Part shown: piece after piece, positions 56,205-64,000 of the stretch | Layout: each line of letters opens with the position of its first letter | Numbering within the stretch: position 1 is the first letter of the stretch | DNA from: Hungatella sp. UBA3048 | GTDB taxonomy: Bacteria > Bacillota > Clostridia > Lachnospirales > Lachnospiraceae | Assembly (NCBI GenBank): GCA_002367105.1 | Contig: DFCS01000051.1 | Span: forward strand, 1-64,000 | Direction: 5' to 3' | Length of the DNA stretch: 64,000 nt | Notes under the pieces: model-generated | The model's input: the letters and a program-made list of their open reading frames with translations, nothing else | Databases searched by the model: none | Told to the model about the DNA's origin: nothing | Made by a program: the position numbers and the translations under genes

Positions 56205-58039
56205 CAGGGCAATCCCATAAATACCACAACGGACCGGGGAGGAACCATATATCTCTTTCCTTCTGTCTCCGGCTCTTTCCCTTCTTCATACATGCCGTTG
56301 ACTTCCTTCCTGTCCGTATGGAAAGCCACATGCCACCGCTCCCCTCTGGGAAGGTTGGGCAGGTCAAATTCATGGGGCTCCCAGTGCATGTTATAAGCCA
56401 CATAAAAGCTGTTGTCCCTGGTCCCGTCCGGCTTTCTTCCATATTCTCCGCAGTAGAAGATCCCAAGCTGGCGCCGGAAGTTTTCAAATTCAGGGCACCA
56501 CGCCCGTACTCCGTGATAGGACATATCGGGAAACCCGCAGGCTAAGTAATCCATGACTCTGGGTTCCTGCTCCATGTGAAATACCGGGTGTTTCTTCCGG
56601 AAAACGATCACGGCCCTGACAAAATCATAAATATCCCTGTTGGTTTTTATAAGATTCCAGTTCAGCCAGGACACCTCATTGTCCTGACAGTAAGCGTTGT
56701 TGTTGCCTGACTGGGAGTTTCCGAATTCATCTCCCGCCAGGATCAGAGGTGTCCCCTGGCTCAGAAACAGAAGAAGATAAGCGTTGCGCAGCTGCTTTTT
56801 GCGAAGCTCTGCGATCTTTTTTCTTTTTGTAGGCCCTTCCGTTCCGCAGTTCCAGGAATAATTATAAGGACTGCCATCCTGATTGTTCTCCCCGTTTTCC
56901 TCATTATGCCTGGTATCGTAGGAAACCATATCCATCATGGTAAAGCCATTGGTGTTGGCCATATAATTAATGATGCCGTACACCGCCGGATTACTTCTGG
57001 TGCGGAATGCAAGGTTATTCATCTGTTCCTCGTCACCCTTTAATACCCGGCGCATATCCACCAGAAAGCCGTCATTATACTCTCCTAAGTGCTTAACCTT
57101 TCCTACAAAAGCCGGATCCCAGGAAGCCGCAAACAGCTTGATCCGGCTTAAATAGGGATCCCGTTCAAGGAGGTCCAGTGGCGGGGTTCCCACCAGATGG
57201 ATCCCGTCCACATGGAATTCATCCGCCCAGAACCGAACCACATCCAGAACAAAAGAGGGCGGTTCTTTTCCGGTAAAGAAAAGCTCCACGATCAATTCCA
57301 GCCCCTCCTTATGAAGAGCCTTCACAAGGCCCTTAAACTCCAAAGCCGGATCCTTTTCAGAAGCGTAGGAAGCCTTGGGTGCAAAATAACATCCTGACGT
57401 ATATCCCCAATAATTCAGTTTTCCAACAGGTTTATCCACACCAAAAGGATTCCCAGGCACTTGTTCCTGCATGATGACCTCGGAAAATTCATTCACAGGC
57501 ATCAGCTCCACCGCAGTAATGCCTAGTTCTTTCAAGTAATGGATCTTTTCCCGTATGCCATCAAAGGTCCCTCTGTTCTTTACTTTGGAAGAGGCGTGCT
57601 TTGTGAACCCCCGGTTATGAAGCCGGTATATGATACTGTCCTCATAAGGAATCTGAAGAAGCTTGTCCTCTTCCCAGTCAAAATCAGAAAACTCGATGGG
57701 AGTTCTTAAAATAGTGGATGCGCGTTCAAGATCCCCCCATACCTCCCGTCCGGTAAAACCCGTACCATAAGGATCAGAAAACAGTCTTCCATCGATTTCA
57801 AAGCAGTATTCCAGATTTTCAAAATCCTCTCCCAGAATGGTCATGCTCCATACATCACCTTTTCTGGACTCTGCAGGAAAGGATAGGGTCTGTACCGGTG
57901 TTTCTTCTCCGGCCTTATAGATAAGGACCCTGCATTCCTCTCCTTGCGCAGCCACACTCAGACGGATTCCTCCGGATACCCTTGAGAGCCCCATAGAATA
58001 GGTCCCCATCTCATGCTTTGCAATCTTGTACTGTTCCAT
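56201..58039 (-). CDS. GlgX/isoamylase-like GH13 protein lacking catalytic residues
   Basis: A 612-residue protein with an N-terminal CBM48-like domain (about 1-115) and a GH13 barrel closely similar to glycogen debranching enzymes (RGTFDGIREKIHYLKELG; VSYDTRHNEENGENNQDG; YNYSWNCGTEGPT; LILAGDEFGNSQ). All catalytic positions are replaced: region I FNHT is FFTG, region II DGFRFD is DGIHLVG, region III AEPWD is AASWD, and region IV TAHDGF is ANTNGF. The lid region is also shortened. The frame is otherwise intact, so it appears to be a pseudoenzyme, perhaps glycan-binding or regulatory. It converges on the GntR gene. Confidence 0.85.
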   Translation of the reverse strand: MEQYKIAKHEMGTYSMGLSRVSGGIRLSVAAQGEECRVLIYKAGEETPVQTLSFPAESRKGDVWSMTILGEDFENLEYCFEIDGRLFSDPYGTGFTGREVWGDLERASTILRTPIEFSDFDWEEDKLLQIPYEDSIIYRLHNRGFTKHASSKVKNRGTFDGIREKIHYLKELGITAVELMPVNEFSEVIMQEQVPGNPFGVDKPVGKLNYWGYTSGCYFAPKASYASEKDPALEFKGLVKALHKEGLELIVELFFTGKEPPSFVLDVVRFWADEFHVDGIHLVGTPPLDLLERDPYLSRIKLFAASWDPAFVGKVKHLGEYNDGFLVDMRRVLKGDEEQMNNLAFRTRSNPAVYGIINYMANTNGFTMMDMVSYDTRHNEENGENNQDGSPYNYSWNCGTEGPTKRKKIAELRKKQLRNAYLLLFLSQGTPLILAGDEFGNSQSGNNNAYCQDNEVSWLNWNLIKTNRDIYDFVRAVIVFRKKHPVFHMEQEPRVMDYLACGFPDMSYHGVRAWCPEFENFRRQLGIFYCGEYGRKPDGTRDNSFYVAYNMHWEPHEFDLPNLPRGERWHVAFHTDRKEVNGMYEEGKEPETEGKRYMVPPRSVVVFMGLPC

Positions 58040-58105
58040 ACCGCTTATCTCCTCTGTCTCTTGATCCGATCCCGGAATAGTTTCCGCTGACTTTTATCGT
58101 GCTTC

Positions 58106-59920
58106 TTATTGGTTCTCAATCTGCTCTGCCAGGTCGTTTAGATACATCCAGCGCTCCATTTTCTCTTCCAGCAGCCTTTCCTGTTCTGTTTTTTCTTCCA
58201 TCAGCGCATTCAGCCTGCTGTAATCGCTGGCAGCTTCTCCCATCTGCCTGTCAAGAGCTTCGATCTTTTCTTCCAGGGCCGCTAAATCCTCCTCTATGGT
58301 TTCCCATTCCCTTTGTTCCTTAAAGGAAAATTTAAGCTTCCTCTCTCCCTTTGGCTTTTCCCTGGTCTTCTTTTCCGTGGCTTCCGAACCTTTTGCTGCT
58401 TCCTCCGCCTGGCCTAAAAGACCTTCCGGATATTTCTCCTGAAATGCCCCCTGGTAATCGGTAAAGCCTCCCTCATACTGGGTAACCCGGCCCTGGCCCT
58501 CAAAGGCAAAGATCCGGCGCACGACCCGGTCCAGAAAATACCGGTCATGAGAAACCGTGACTACAATTCCCTGAAAGCTGTCAAGATAATCCTCTAAGAT
58601 CGTTAAAGTCTGGATATCCAGATCATTGGTCGGCTCGTCAAGCAAAAGCACATTCGGCGCTTCCATCAGGATCCGGAGCAGATACAACCTTCTTTTCTCC
58701 CCGCCGGACAGCTTGCTGACGGTGGTGTACTGAACGCTTGAGGGAAACAGAAAGCGTTCCAGCATCTGAGAAGCGCTGACGCTTCCATCCTTTGTCTTTA
58801 CATACTCTGCCACATTCCGGATGTAGTCAATGACCTTTACACTGCCATCCATATCTTCGCTTTCCTGAGAAAAATATCCCATTTTCACAGTCTGTCCTAT
58901 GGTGACCGTTCCGGCGTCAGGCTCCAGCCACCCTGCAATGATCTTCATCAACGTGGACTTACCGCTTCCGTTAGGCCCAATGATGCCGATTCGGTCATTT
59001 TTTAAGAACACATAGGTAAAGTCCTTCATCAGAACCTTTTCCCCAAAGGCTTTGTTGATCTCATTAAGCTCCACTGTGGTACGCCCCAGGCGGCTTGAAA
59101 CAGAATCCAGTTCCACCGTCTGATCGATCTTAATCCCCTCCTGGTCACGAAGGTTCTCATAGCGCTGGATATGGGCCTTCTGCTTGGTAGAACGCGCTCT
59201 GGCGCCCCGCTGCATCCATTCCAGCTCCACTTTAAGGATGGACTGGCGTTTCCGCTCTGAGGCCGCCTCCATGTCCATGCGCTCTGCCTTCAGCTTTAAA
59301 TAGCCTTCATAATTCTCCTGATAGTTGTAAAGCTTTCCCTTATCCAGCTCCACAATCCGGTTGGTAACGCTGTCTAAAAAATACCTGTCATGGGTTACCA
59401 TCAATAGCGCCCCTCTAAAACGCTTTAAATAGTCCTCCAGCCAGTCCGCCATGCTGCTGTCTAAATGGTTGGTTGGCTCGTCAAGGACCAGTAAGTCTGT
59501 ATTCCCAAGAAGGACGCTGACTAAAGCCACCCGTTTTCTCTGTCCTCCTGACAAGGTCTCCACCTTGGAATCAAAGTCCGAAAATCCCAGTCTGGTCAGC
59601 ATGGCCTTTGCCTGGCTTTCCAAATCCCAGACATGCTCATGCCCTTCATTGTCCCGTACAATGCTCTCTAAAATGCTATCACCATCATGGAAGATTGGAT
59701 TCTGGGACAGAAAACGGATATCTAAATTCCGCCCCTTTACAACAGCCCCCTGATCCGGCTCCTCAAGGCCTGCCACGATCCGGAGCAATGTGGATTTCCC
59801 GGTTCCGTTAATGCCGATCAGCCCGATCTTTTCCCCTTCATTGATGCTGAAGCTGGTATCATCAAAAAGCAGACGTTCCGTATATGATTTTGTTAAATGT
59901 TCAATGGTCAGTAAATTCAT
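58106..59920 (-). CDS. ABC-F family ATPase (Uup-like)
   Basis: A 604-residue soluble protein with two ATPase domains and no membrane segments. Walker A motifs are GINGTGKSTLL (about residue 36) and GPNGSGKSTLM (about 315); signatures are LSGGQRKRVAL and LSGGEKRRLYL. The inter-domain linker is rich in Arg/Lys and a C-terminal coiled coil runs over the last 75 residues (ALEEKIEALDRQMGE). The tail points to the Uup-type group, which acts on the ribosome rather than in transport. Confidence 0.93.
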   Translation of the reverse strand: MNLLTIEHLTKSYTERLLFDDTSFSINEGEKIGLIGINGTGKSTLLRIVAGLEEPDQGAVVKGRNLDIRFLSQNPIFHDGDSILESIVRDNEGHEHVWDLESQAKAMLTRLGFSDFDSKVETLSGGQRKRVALVSVLLGNTDLLVLDEPTNHLDSSMADWLEDYLKRFRGALLMVTHDRYFLDSVTNRIVELDKGKLYNYQENYEGYLKLKAERMDMEAASERKRQSILKVELEWMQRGARARSTKQKAHIQRYENLRDQEGIKIDQTVELDSVSSRLGRTTVELNEINKAFGEKVLMKDFTYVFLKNDRIGIIGPNGSGKSTLMKIIAGWLEPDAGTVTIGQTVKMGYFSQESEDMDGSVKVIDYIRNVAEYVKTKDGSVSASQMLERFLFPSSVQYTTVSKLSGGEKRRLYLLRILMEAPNVLLLDEPTNDLDIQTLTILEDYLDSFQGIVVTVSHDRYFLDRVVRRIFAFEGQGRVTQYEGGFTDYQGAFQEKYPEGLLGQAEEAAKGSEATEKKTREKPKGERKLKFSFKEQREWETIEEDLAALEEKIEALDRQMGEAASDYSRLNALMEEKTEQERLLEEKMERWMYLNDLAEQIENQ

Positions 59921-59950
59921 TCCTTATCGTTCTCTCCTGTCTGGTACTCT

Positions 59951-60706
59951 CTAGCGGATCACAAGCTCCACAGGGCAGTGGTCGGAGCCTAAGACCTCGG
60001 CATGGATGTCCGCGCTTATAAGCCTGTCCTCTAAGCTTTCCGAAACGCAGAAATAGTCAATGCGCCAGCCTGCATTTTTCTCTCTGGCTTTAAACCGGTA
60101 AGACCACCAGGAGTATACGCCTTCCAGCTCCGGATAGAAATAACGGTATGTGTCAATAAAACCATTTTTCAAAAGGAGAGTAAACTTCTCCCTTTCTTCA
60201 TCGGTAAAGCCTGCATTTTTCCGGTTGGTTTTAGGATTCTTCAAATCGATTTCCTTATGGGCCACATTTAAGTCTCCGCAGAAAATCACCGGTTTTTTCT
60301 CCTCCAGCTTTTTTAAATAGGCAAAGAACGCCTCCTCCCAAGTCATCCGGTAAGGAAGACGAGCCAGCTCATTCTGGGAATTAGGGGTATAGCAGGTAAC
60401 CACATAGTATTCCGGATATTCAGCTGCGATCACACGGCCTTCCCTGTCATGTTCCTCTATGCCGATTCCATAAGCCACTGACAAAGGCATCTCCTTCGTA
60501 AATATGGCAGTCCCTGAATAGCCTTTCTTTTCCGCATAATTCCAGTACTGATGATATCCGGGAAGTTCAAGTTCAATCTGTCCCTCCTGGAGTTTGCTTT
60601 CCTGGATACAAAATACATCCGCATCCACTTCGTTAAAATAATCCAAAAAGCCCTTGTCCACACAGGCGCGAAGGCCGTTTACATTCCAAGAAATCATTTT
60701 TTTCAT
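59951..60706 (-). CDS. exoA: Exodeoxyribonuclease III
   Basis: A 251-residue AP endonuclease/exonuclease III of the ExoA type, which cuts DNA at abasic sites in base excision repair. The motifs SWNVNGLRACVDKG, FCIQESKLQ with the metal-binding Glu, CGDLNVAH and the C-terminal GSDHCPVEL catalytic pair are all present. GAGGTG lies before the ATG. It is separate from the ABC-F gene by about 30 bases and may be co-transcribed with it. Confidence 0.95.
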   Translation of the reverse strand: MKKMISWNVNGLRACVDKGFLDYFNEVDADVFCIQESKLQEGQIELELPGYHQYWNYAEKKGYSGTAIFTKEMPLSVAYGIGIEEHDREGRVIAAEYPEYYVVTCYTPNSQNELARLPYRMTWEEAFFAYLKKLEEKKPVIFCGDLNVAHKEIDLKNPKTNRKNAGFTDEEREKFTLLLKNGFIDTYRYFYPELEGVYSWWSYRFKAREKNAGWRIDYFCVSESLEDRLISADIHAEVLGSDHCPVELVIR

Positions 60707-60753
60707 TGTTTTTCACCTCTTATAAAAGATAGAAATAGTATATCATTTTCCCG

Positions 60754-60781
60754 TTGACGAATCCACATCTTTTGATATATT
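60754..60781 (+). promoter_or_regulatory. Candidate promoter for the ROK gene
   Basis: TTGACG and TATATT are spaced by 16 bases, giving a leader of about 75 bases before the ATG at 60864. Confidence 0.5.
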
Positions 60782-60863
60782 CTAGTAATAATGAAGGAAA
60801 AGGCGTTTCCATAGTATTCGTTTCACAGAATAAAAGAATAATTGGCGGGCTAAGGAGAGGGAT

Positions 60864-61766
60864 ATGGAATATTGTTTAGGGATTGATATAGGCGGAACAT
60901 TTATTAAATATGCATTAGCAGATGAAACGTACCATATTGTTGACCGGTGGAAAGCTAAAACAAAAAAGTTTGAAAGCATACATGAATTTTATGATTACAT
61001 ATGTTCAAATATCAAAGATCTTAACTCAATAACAAATATAGGAGTCAGCGCTCCAGGGCTCATTGATGAAAATTCCAATGTAAAATCTTATGCTGCGGCA
61101 AATGTATGTATCATGAAGGAAAGCAATGTTAATTGCGAAATAGGAAAAAGGACAAATAAGAAGGTGGCAACTATCAATGACGCCAAAGCCGCCGGCCTTT
61201 GTGAACTTAAAATGGGAAATGCAAAAGGGAGCCGCTCTTCTGCATTTTTAATCATCGGAACAGGCACCGGGGGATGTTTATGTGATGAGAAAGGCGTTAT
61301 ATATGGTAAGGATGGCTACGCGGGAGAATTTCACCACTTGCCATTCATGAATTTTAAAACTGGGGTCCTTGACTGTCAAGGGGATTATTGCTCTATGACA
61401 GCTCTAATTAAAATATATAACAGTAAGTTAACTAAAGAAGATAAGGCGATCTATGGAAACGAAGTATGTGATAAATATTTAAATGGGGACAGAACCGCCA
61501 TAGAAGCAGTTGATGAATGGATTAATAATATATCCATTCAATTGCTGACAATCGCTGTATTTTATAATCCGGAAATCATATGCATCGGCGGAGGAATATC
61601 AGAAGAAGCCTGGTTTATTGAAGCTGTCAGAGAAACGTTTCAGAGCACATGCAAGAGTTACTTTAAAGGCGAGGAATTTATAACAACCACAATTGATAAA
61701 TGCAGCTATAACAATGATTCTAATATATTAGGCGCAATGATTCATGTAAATGAAATGCTTATATAA
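60864..61766 (+). CDS. ROK family sugar kinase-like protein
   Basis: A 300-residue ROK protein without a DNA-binding domain, so more likely a glucose/N-acyl-sugar kinase than a repressor. The phosphate motif GIDIGGTFIKYALAD is at the N-terminus, the catalytic Asp is in INDAKAAGLCE, and GTGTGGCLC and GEFHH follow. The zinc motif CxCGxxGCxE is degenerate (DCQGDYCSM), keeping only two cysteines. The gene is A/T-rich compared with its neighbours and stands alone on the plus strand. AAGGAG lies upstream of the ATG. The substrate is unknown. Confidence 0.85.
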   Translation: MEYCLGIDIGGTFIKYALADETYHIVDRWKAKTKKFESIHEFYDYICSNIKDLNSITNIGVSAPGLIDENSNVKSYAAANVCIMKESNVNCEIGKRTNKKVATINDAKAAGLCELKMGNAKGSRSSAFLIIGTGTGGCLCDEKGVIYGKDGYAGEFHHLPFMNFKTGVLDCQGDYCSMTALIKIYNSKLTKEDKAIYGNEVCDKYLNGDRTAIEAVDEWINNISIQLLTIAVFYNPEIICIGGGISEEAWFIEAVRETFQSTCKSYFKGEEFITTTIDKCSYNNDSNILGAMIHVNEMLI

Positions 61767-61777
61767 CATTGTAATTT

Positions 61778-61816
61778 GAGGGTGTCTTAAAGGTGTTTTA
61801 CCTCTAAGACACCCTC
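61778..61816. terminator. Hairpin between the ROK and cbiN genes
   Basis: GAGGGTGTCTTA pairs perfectly with TAAGACACCCTC between two converging genes. U-tracts are weak on both sides. Confidence 0.6.
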
Positions 61817-61839
61817 TATCAGGTTCTTATCCTATCTCA

Positions 61840-62157
61840 TTATTTTCCTTTTTCCTGCCACTTCTTACGTTCCACGAACCGTCCCATGAAAAAGGCCAGA
61901 ACGCCTACACCGATACCGGTCTGGATACAAAAGAGCAGGCTTTCCACTTCTCCGGGAAGCTCCCCGTCGATGAAGGTTTCCATTACCGGTGTAAACCATG
62001 GCTCATATTCCGTTCCCTGGATCTCCGATATCATCTGGCTTCCTGCATCATCAGAACCGCCGAATTCGGCTCCCTTTAAGGCAAAAAGGGGAACCGCTGC
62101 AATCAGGAAAGCTAAAACAAGGAGAGTTGCTACGATCGTTTTGCTTTTACTGGTCAT
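61840..62157 (-). CDS. cbiN: Cobalt ECF transporter component CbiN
   Basis: A 105-residue protein with two membrane segments (about 5-28 and 75-95) and the acidic outside loop ALKGAEFGGSDDAGSQMISE, as in CbiN. It is needed with CbiM to load Co2+. The start at 62157 (MTSKSK) has AGGAGG nine bases upstream; the longer frame is not needed. It follows cbiM with a one-base gap. No cbiQ follows. Confidence 0.9.
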   Translation of the reverse strand: MTSKSKTIVATLLVLAFLIAAVPLFALKGAEFGGSDDAGSQMISEIQGTEYEPWFTPVMETFIDGELPGEVESLLFCIQTGIGVGVLAFFMGRFVERKKWQEKGK

Positions 62158-62158
62158 A

Positions 62159-62908
62159 TTACTGAACCTCCTTTGAAAATCCAATTGCCTTCAGCTCCGG
62201 AAGGGCATACGTTTCAAGGGTGATGATGATCACTGTGGTGAGGATACCCTCAATAATTGCAAGGGGAAGCTGGGTCGGTGCAAATACCCCTAAAAATTTA
62301 ACGGCAGAGGCAAAGACGCCGCCTGTTTCCGAAGGATAAGCAAGTGCAAGCTGAATGGCAGTCACACAATATGTAAACAGGTCGCCGATCATCGCTGCCA
62401 GGAAAATGCTGACCAGTTTATTTACCTTCAGCATTTTTAATAATTTATAAATTCCAAAAGACACAAACGGTCCTGCAATTGCCATGGAAAAGGTATTGGC
62501 ACCCAGCGTCGTAAGACCGCCGTGAGCCAGTAATATGGCTTGGAATATCAGCACGATCATTCCCAGAATGCTGACTGCGGACGGCCCGAATAAAAGTGCC
62601 CCCAGGCCGGTTCCCGTCATATGGGAACAGCTTCCGGTTACGGACGGGATCTTTAAGGATGATATGACAAAAATAAAAGCTCCCGACATAGCCAGTATGG
62701 TGATGGTTTTTCTGTCCTCCAAAAGCCTCTTCCTGATGGAGAAGAATCCCGCTGCCAGAAATGGTACGCAAATAGCTCCCCAGGCGATACAGTATCCCAC
62801 AGGAAGATACCCCTCCATAATGTGCATTCCATAAGCACTTGGAACAATTCCAAAGGCCAGGGCAAATGCAATGACAAGTTTCATGACTCTTTTTTCTTTC
62901 TTACTCAT
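62159..62908 (-). CDS. cbiM: Cobalt ECF transporter substrate-specific component CbiM
   Basis: A 249-residue membrane protein. The start at 62908 (MSKKEKRV) has AGGAG seven bases upstream; the open frame extends 41 codons further into the leader without support. A signal peptide is followed by MHIMEGYLP, whose His and N-terminus bind the metal in this family. Further segments include GSCSHMTGTGLGALLFGP. It mediates Co2+ uptake for cobalamin synthesis, under a cobalamin riboswitch. Confidence 0.93.
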   Translation of the reverse strand: MSKKEKRVMKLVIAFALAFGIVPSAYGMHIMEGYLPVGYCIAWGAICVPFLAAGFFSIRKRLLEDRKTITILAMSGAFIFVISSLKIPSVTGSCSHMTGTGLGALLFGPSAVSILGMIVLIFQAILLAHGGLTTLGANTFSMAIAGPFVSFGIYKLLKMLKVNKLVSIFLAAMIGDLFTYCVTAIQLALAYPSETGGVFASAVKFLGVFAPTQLPLAIIEGILTTVIIITLETYALPELKAIGFSKEVQ

Positions 62909-63051
62909 TTTCATTCTCCTTTCCGTTTTCACACCCAGCTTTCTGGGTGGGGACCACCCCGCTTTATCGGAGTGTTCCAATAAAATAAGCACCAAGTTCC
63001 GATGATTCCCACTCATCAGACCGGCGCTCACAGGGTAAATCTTTATACAAC

Positions 63052-63094
63052 AAAAAGACTTCCCGGCACCTGGTCATCGTTCGTAACCAGATGC
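63052..63094 (-). terminator. Candidate terminator of the cobalamin riboswitch expression platform
   Basis: On the minus strand GCATCTGGT pairs with ACCAGGTGC (one G-U pair) around an 11-base loop, followed after nine bases by TTTTTG. It lies about 45 bases downstream of the riboswitch. The U-tract is not immediately adjacent, so another fold is possible. A second hairpin CACCCAG/CTGGGTG lies at about 62931-62948, before the cbiM start. Confidence 0.4.
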
Positions 63095-63137
63095 ATCGCA
63101 GGCCGTTCGATGAGCCAAAGGCGTATCGAACTTCCTT

Positions 63138-63299
63138 ATGAAAGGCAGGTCTTCTGACTCGTGTATCTTCACAGCAGCTCCTCTTCCCGGTTTCCCAGTG
63201 ATTTATTGAGCCCTGCTCCCCACTTACAGCGGCGGGACCGTAAGGGATTTTCACCCTTTTCCCTATTATCCTGCGGAGAATTTCACAGGCACCTTTCAT
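63138..63299 (-). promoter_or_regulatory. Cobalamin riboswitch
   Basis: The closing stem ATGAAAGG/CCTTTCAT encloses the conserved cobalamin aptamer blocks: GGGAAAAGGGTGAAAATCCC, ACGGTCCCGCCGCTGTAA, GGGAGCAGG, TCACTGGGAAACCGGGAAG and the terminal GAGTCAGAAGACCTGCC. It precedes cbiM and should turn off cobalt uptake when cobalamin is plentiful. Confidence 0.93.
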
Positions 63300-63336
63300 T
63301 TCTTATGTAGTATTGTAGCTGTTTCATACGTTTCTG

Positions 63337-64000
63337 TCAATTTCTTTGTGTTTGTAAGAGCATTTCCAGCTCTCCTGCATCTCTGGGAGAATCCCCGCCT
63401 TCTTCTAAAATGCGATGCCTCACCAGACTGTAATAAACCTCCAAAAGAATCGGCCTTTTTAAATTGGCCTGGTTTAATACTTCATCATCCTCGAACACTT
63501 CCCTCACCGGACCGTCGGCTATGATGCGCCCCCCGGCAAAAATCACCGCCCGGTCTGCAAAACGGTAGGCAAAATCCACATCATGGGTTGAAATCAAAAG
63601 AGTTTTCCCCATTTCATTCATCTTATCCAGAACACCTTCTAACATTTCCACATTGACCGGATCCAGAGAGGCTGTAGGCTCATCGAATATAACCACCTCT
63701 GATTCCATGGCTATGATATCGGCTATGCTTACACGCTTTTTCTCCCCCCCGCTTAAATAGTGGGGCGGCCGGTCCTTCATGGGCATTAAATTCATACAGT
63801 CCAATGCCGTCTCCACCCGCCGTTTCACTTCCTCCTTAGGAAGCTTTAAATTCACCGGTCCAAAGGAGACCTCCGCAAACACCGTGGAAGCAATGATCTG
63901 GCTATCCGCATCCTGAAACACGATCCCCACATTTTTCCTCAGTTCATTCAAATCCTTTTTCCCAATTTCTTTTCCGCGGTAACGGATCTGGCCCGATTCA
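63337..64000 (-). CDS. Energy-coupling factor ATPase, CbiO type (partial)
   Basis: The 3' 221 codons of an ABC ATPase; the open frame continues past the window edge (ESGQIRYRGKEIGKKDLNEL before the first visible start-like codon). The Q-loop is in FQDADSQI, the signature is LSGGEKKRVSI, Walker B is VVIFDEPTASLD and the switch His is in STHDVDFAYRFAD, as in CbiO. The Walker A must lie beyond 64000. It is upstream of the riboswitch and therefore on a separate transcript from cbiM and cbiN unless read-through occurs. Confidence 0.88.
   Translation of the reverse strand, partial: ESGQIRYRGKEIGKKDLNELRKNVGIVFQDADSQIIASTVFAEVSFGPVNLKLPKEEVKRRVETALDCMNLMPMKDRPPHYLSGGEKKRVSIADIIAMESEVVIFDEPTASLDPVNVEMLEGVLDKMNEMGKTLLISTHDVDFAYRFADRAVIFAGGRIIADGPVREVFEDDEVLNQANLKRPILLEVYYSLVRHRILEEGGDSPRDAGELEMLLQTQRN

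Overview
The window looks like a chromosomal segment of a low-to-mid GC Gram-positive anaerobe of the Clostridia, most plausibly Lachnospiraceae (Lacrimispora / Clostridium saccharolyticum type). This rests on strong AGGAGG ribosome binding sites, sigma-A promoters, many PTS and ABC sugar systems, GH3 beta-glucosidases, a YesMN-type two-component pair, a cobalamin riboswitch, and protein flavour. The genus is an inference. Most genes are on the minus strand; plus-strand genes are the sensor kinase/regulator pair, luxS, a GntR regulator and a ROK kinase. No rRNA, tRNA, CRISPR array or insertion sequence was seen.

Layout. 0-7 kb: a CUT1 sugar ABC importer (lipoprotein plus two permeases) divergent from a LytS/YesM-type kinase and YesN-type regulator that probably controls it. 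7-13 kb: a GtrA-like membrane protein and two GH3 glycosidases, one membrane-anchored with its two GH3 domains in reversed order. 13-19 kb: a zinc-finger-like LuxR/DUF2087 regulator, then a TetR-MFS-FtsX permease-ABC ATPase export operon with a clear TetR operator. 19-26 kb: a fumarylacetoacetase-fold hydrolase, a glycerophosphodiester phosphodiesterase, a three-gene flavoprotein cluster (GlpA-like, NADH-oxidase-like, DUF1667), MgtC, and a glycerol kinase remnant. 26-31.5 kb: two type II P-type cation ATPases, the second with a leader of tandem palindromes. 32-36 kb: a ferric-siderophore ABC operon driven by a consensus promoter with a palindromic box at its start site. 36-37 kb: luxS and DedA. 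37.5-45.4 kb: kdpFABCDE, with kdpA interrupted by an in-frame amber codon. 45.6-51.3 kb: an ascorbate-type PTS (EIIC, EIIB), a PRD regulator carrying the EIIA domain, and a split transketolase. 51.5-56.2 kb: a mannose-type PTS with a SIS-domain deglycase/isomerase and a divergent GntR/HutC regulator. 56-61.8 kb: a GlgX-like protein whose GH13 catalytic residues are all replaced, an ABC-F ATPase, exonuclease III and a ROK kinase. 61.8-64 kb: cobalt transport genes cbiN and cbiM behind a cobalamin riboswitch, and a cbiO-like ATPase running off the window.

The most unusual points are the amber codon in kdpA, the apparently inactive GH13 protein, the permuted GH3 enzyme, the palindrome array upstream of the second P-type ATPase, and a shared TTAGTT-N2-AACTAA box in the iron operon promoter and upstream of that ATPase. 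All functions are inferred from motifs and context; no database search was possible.
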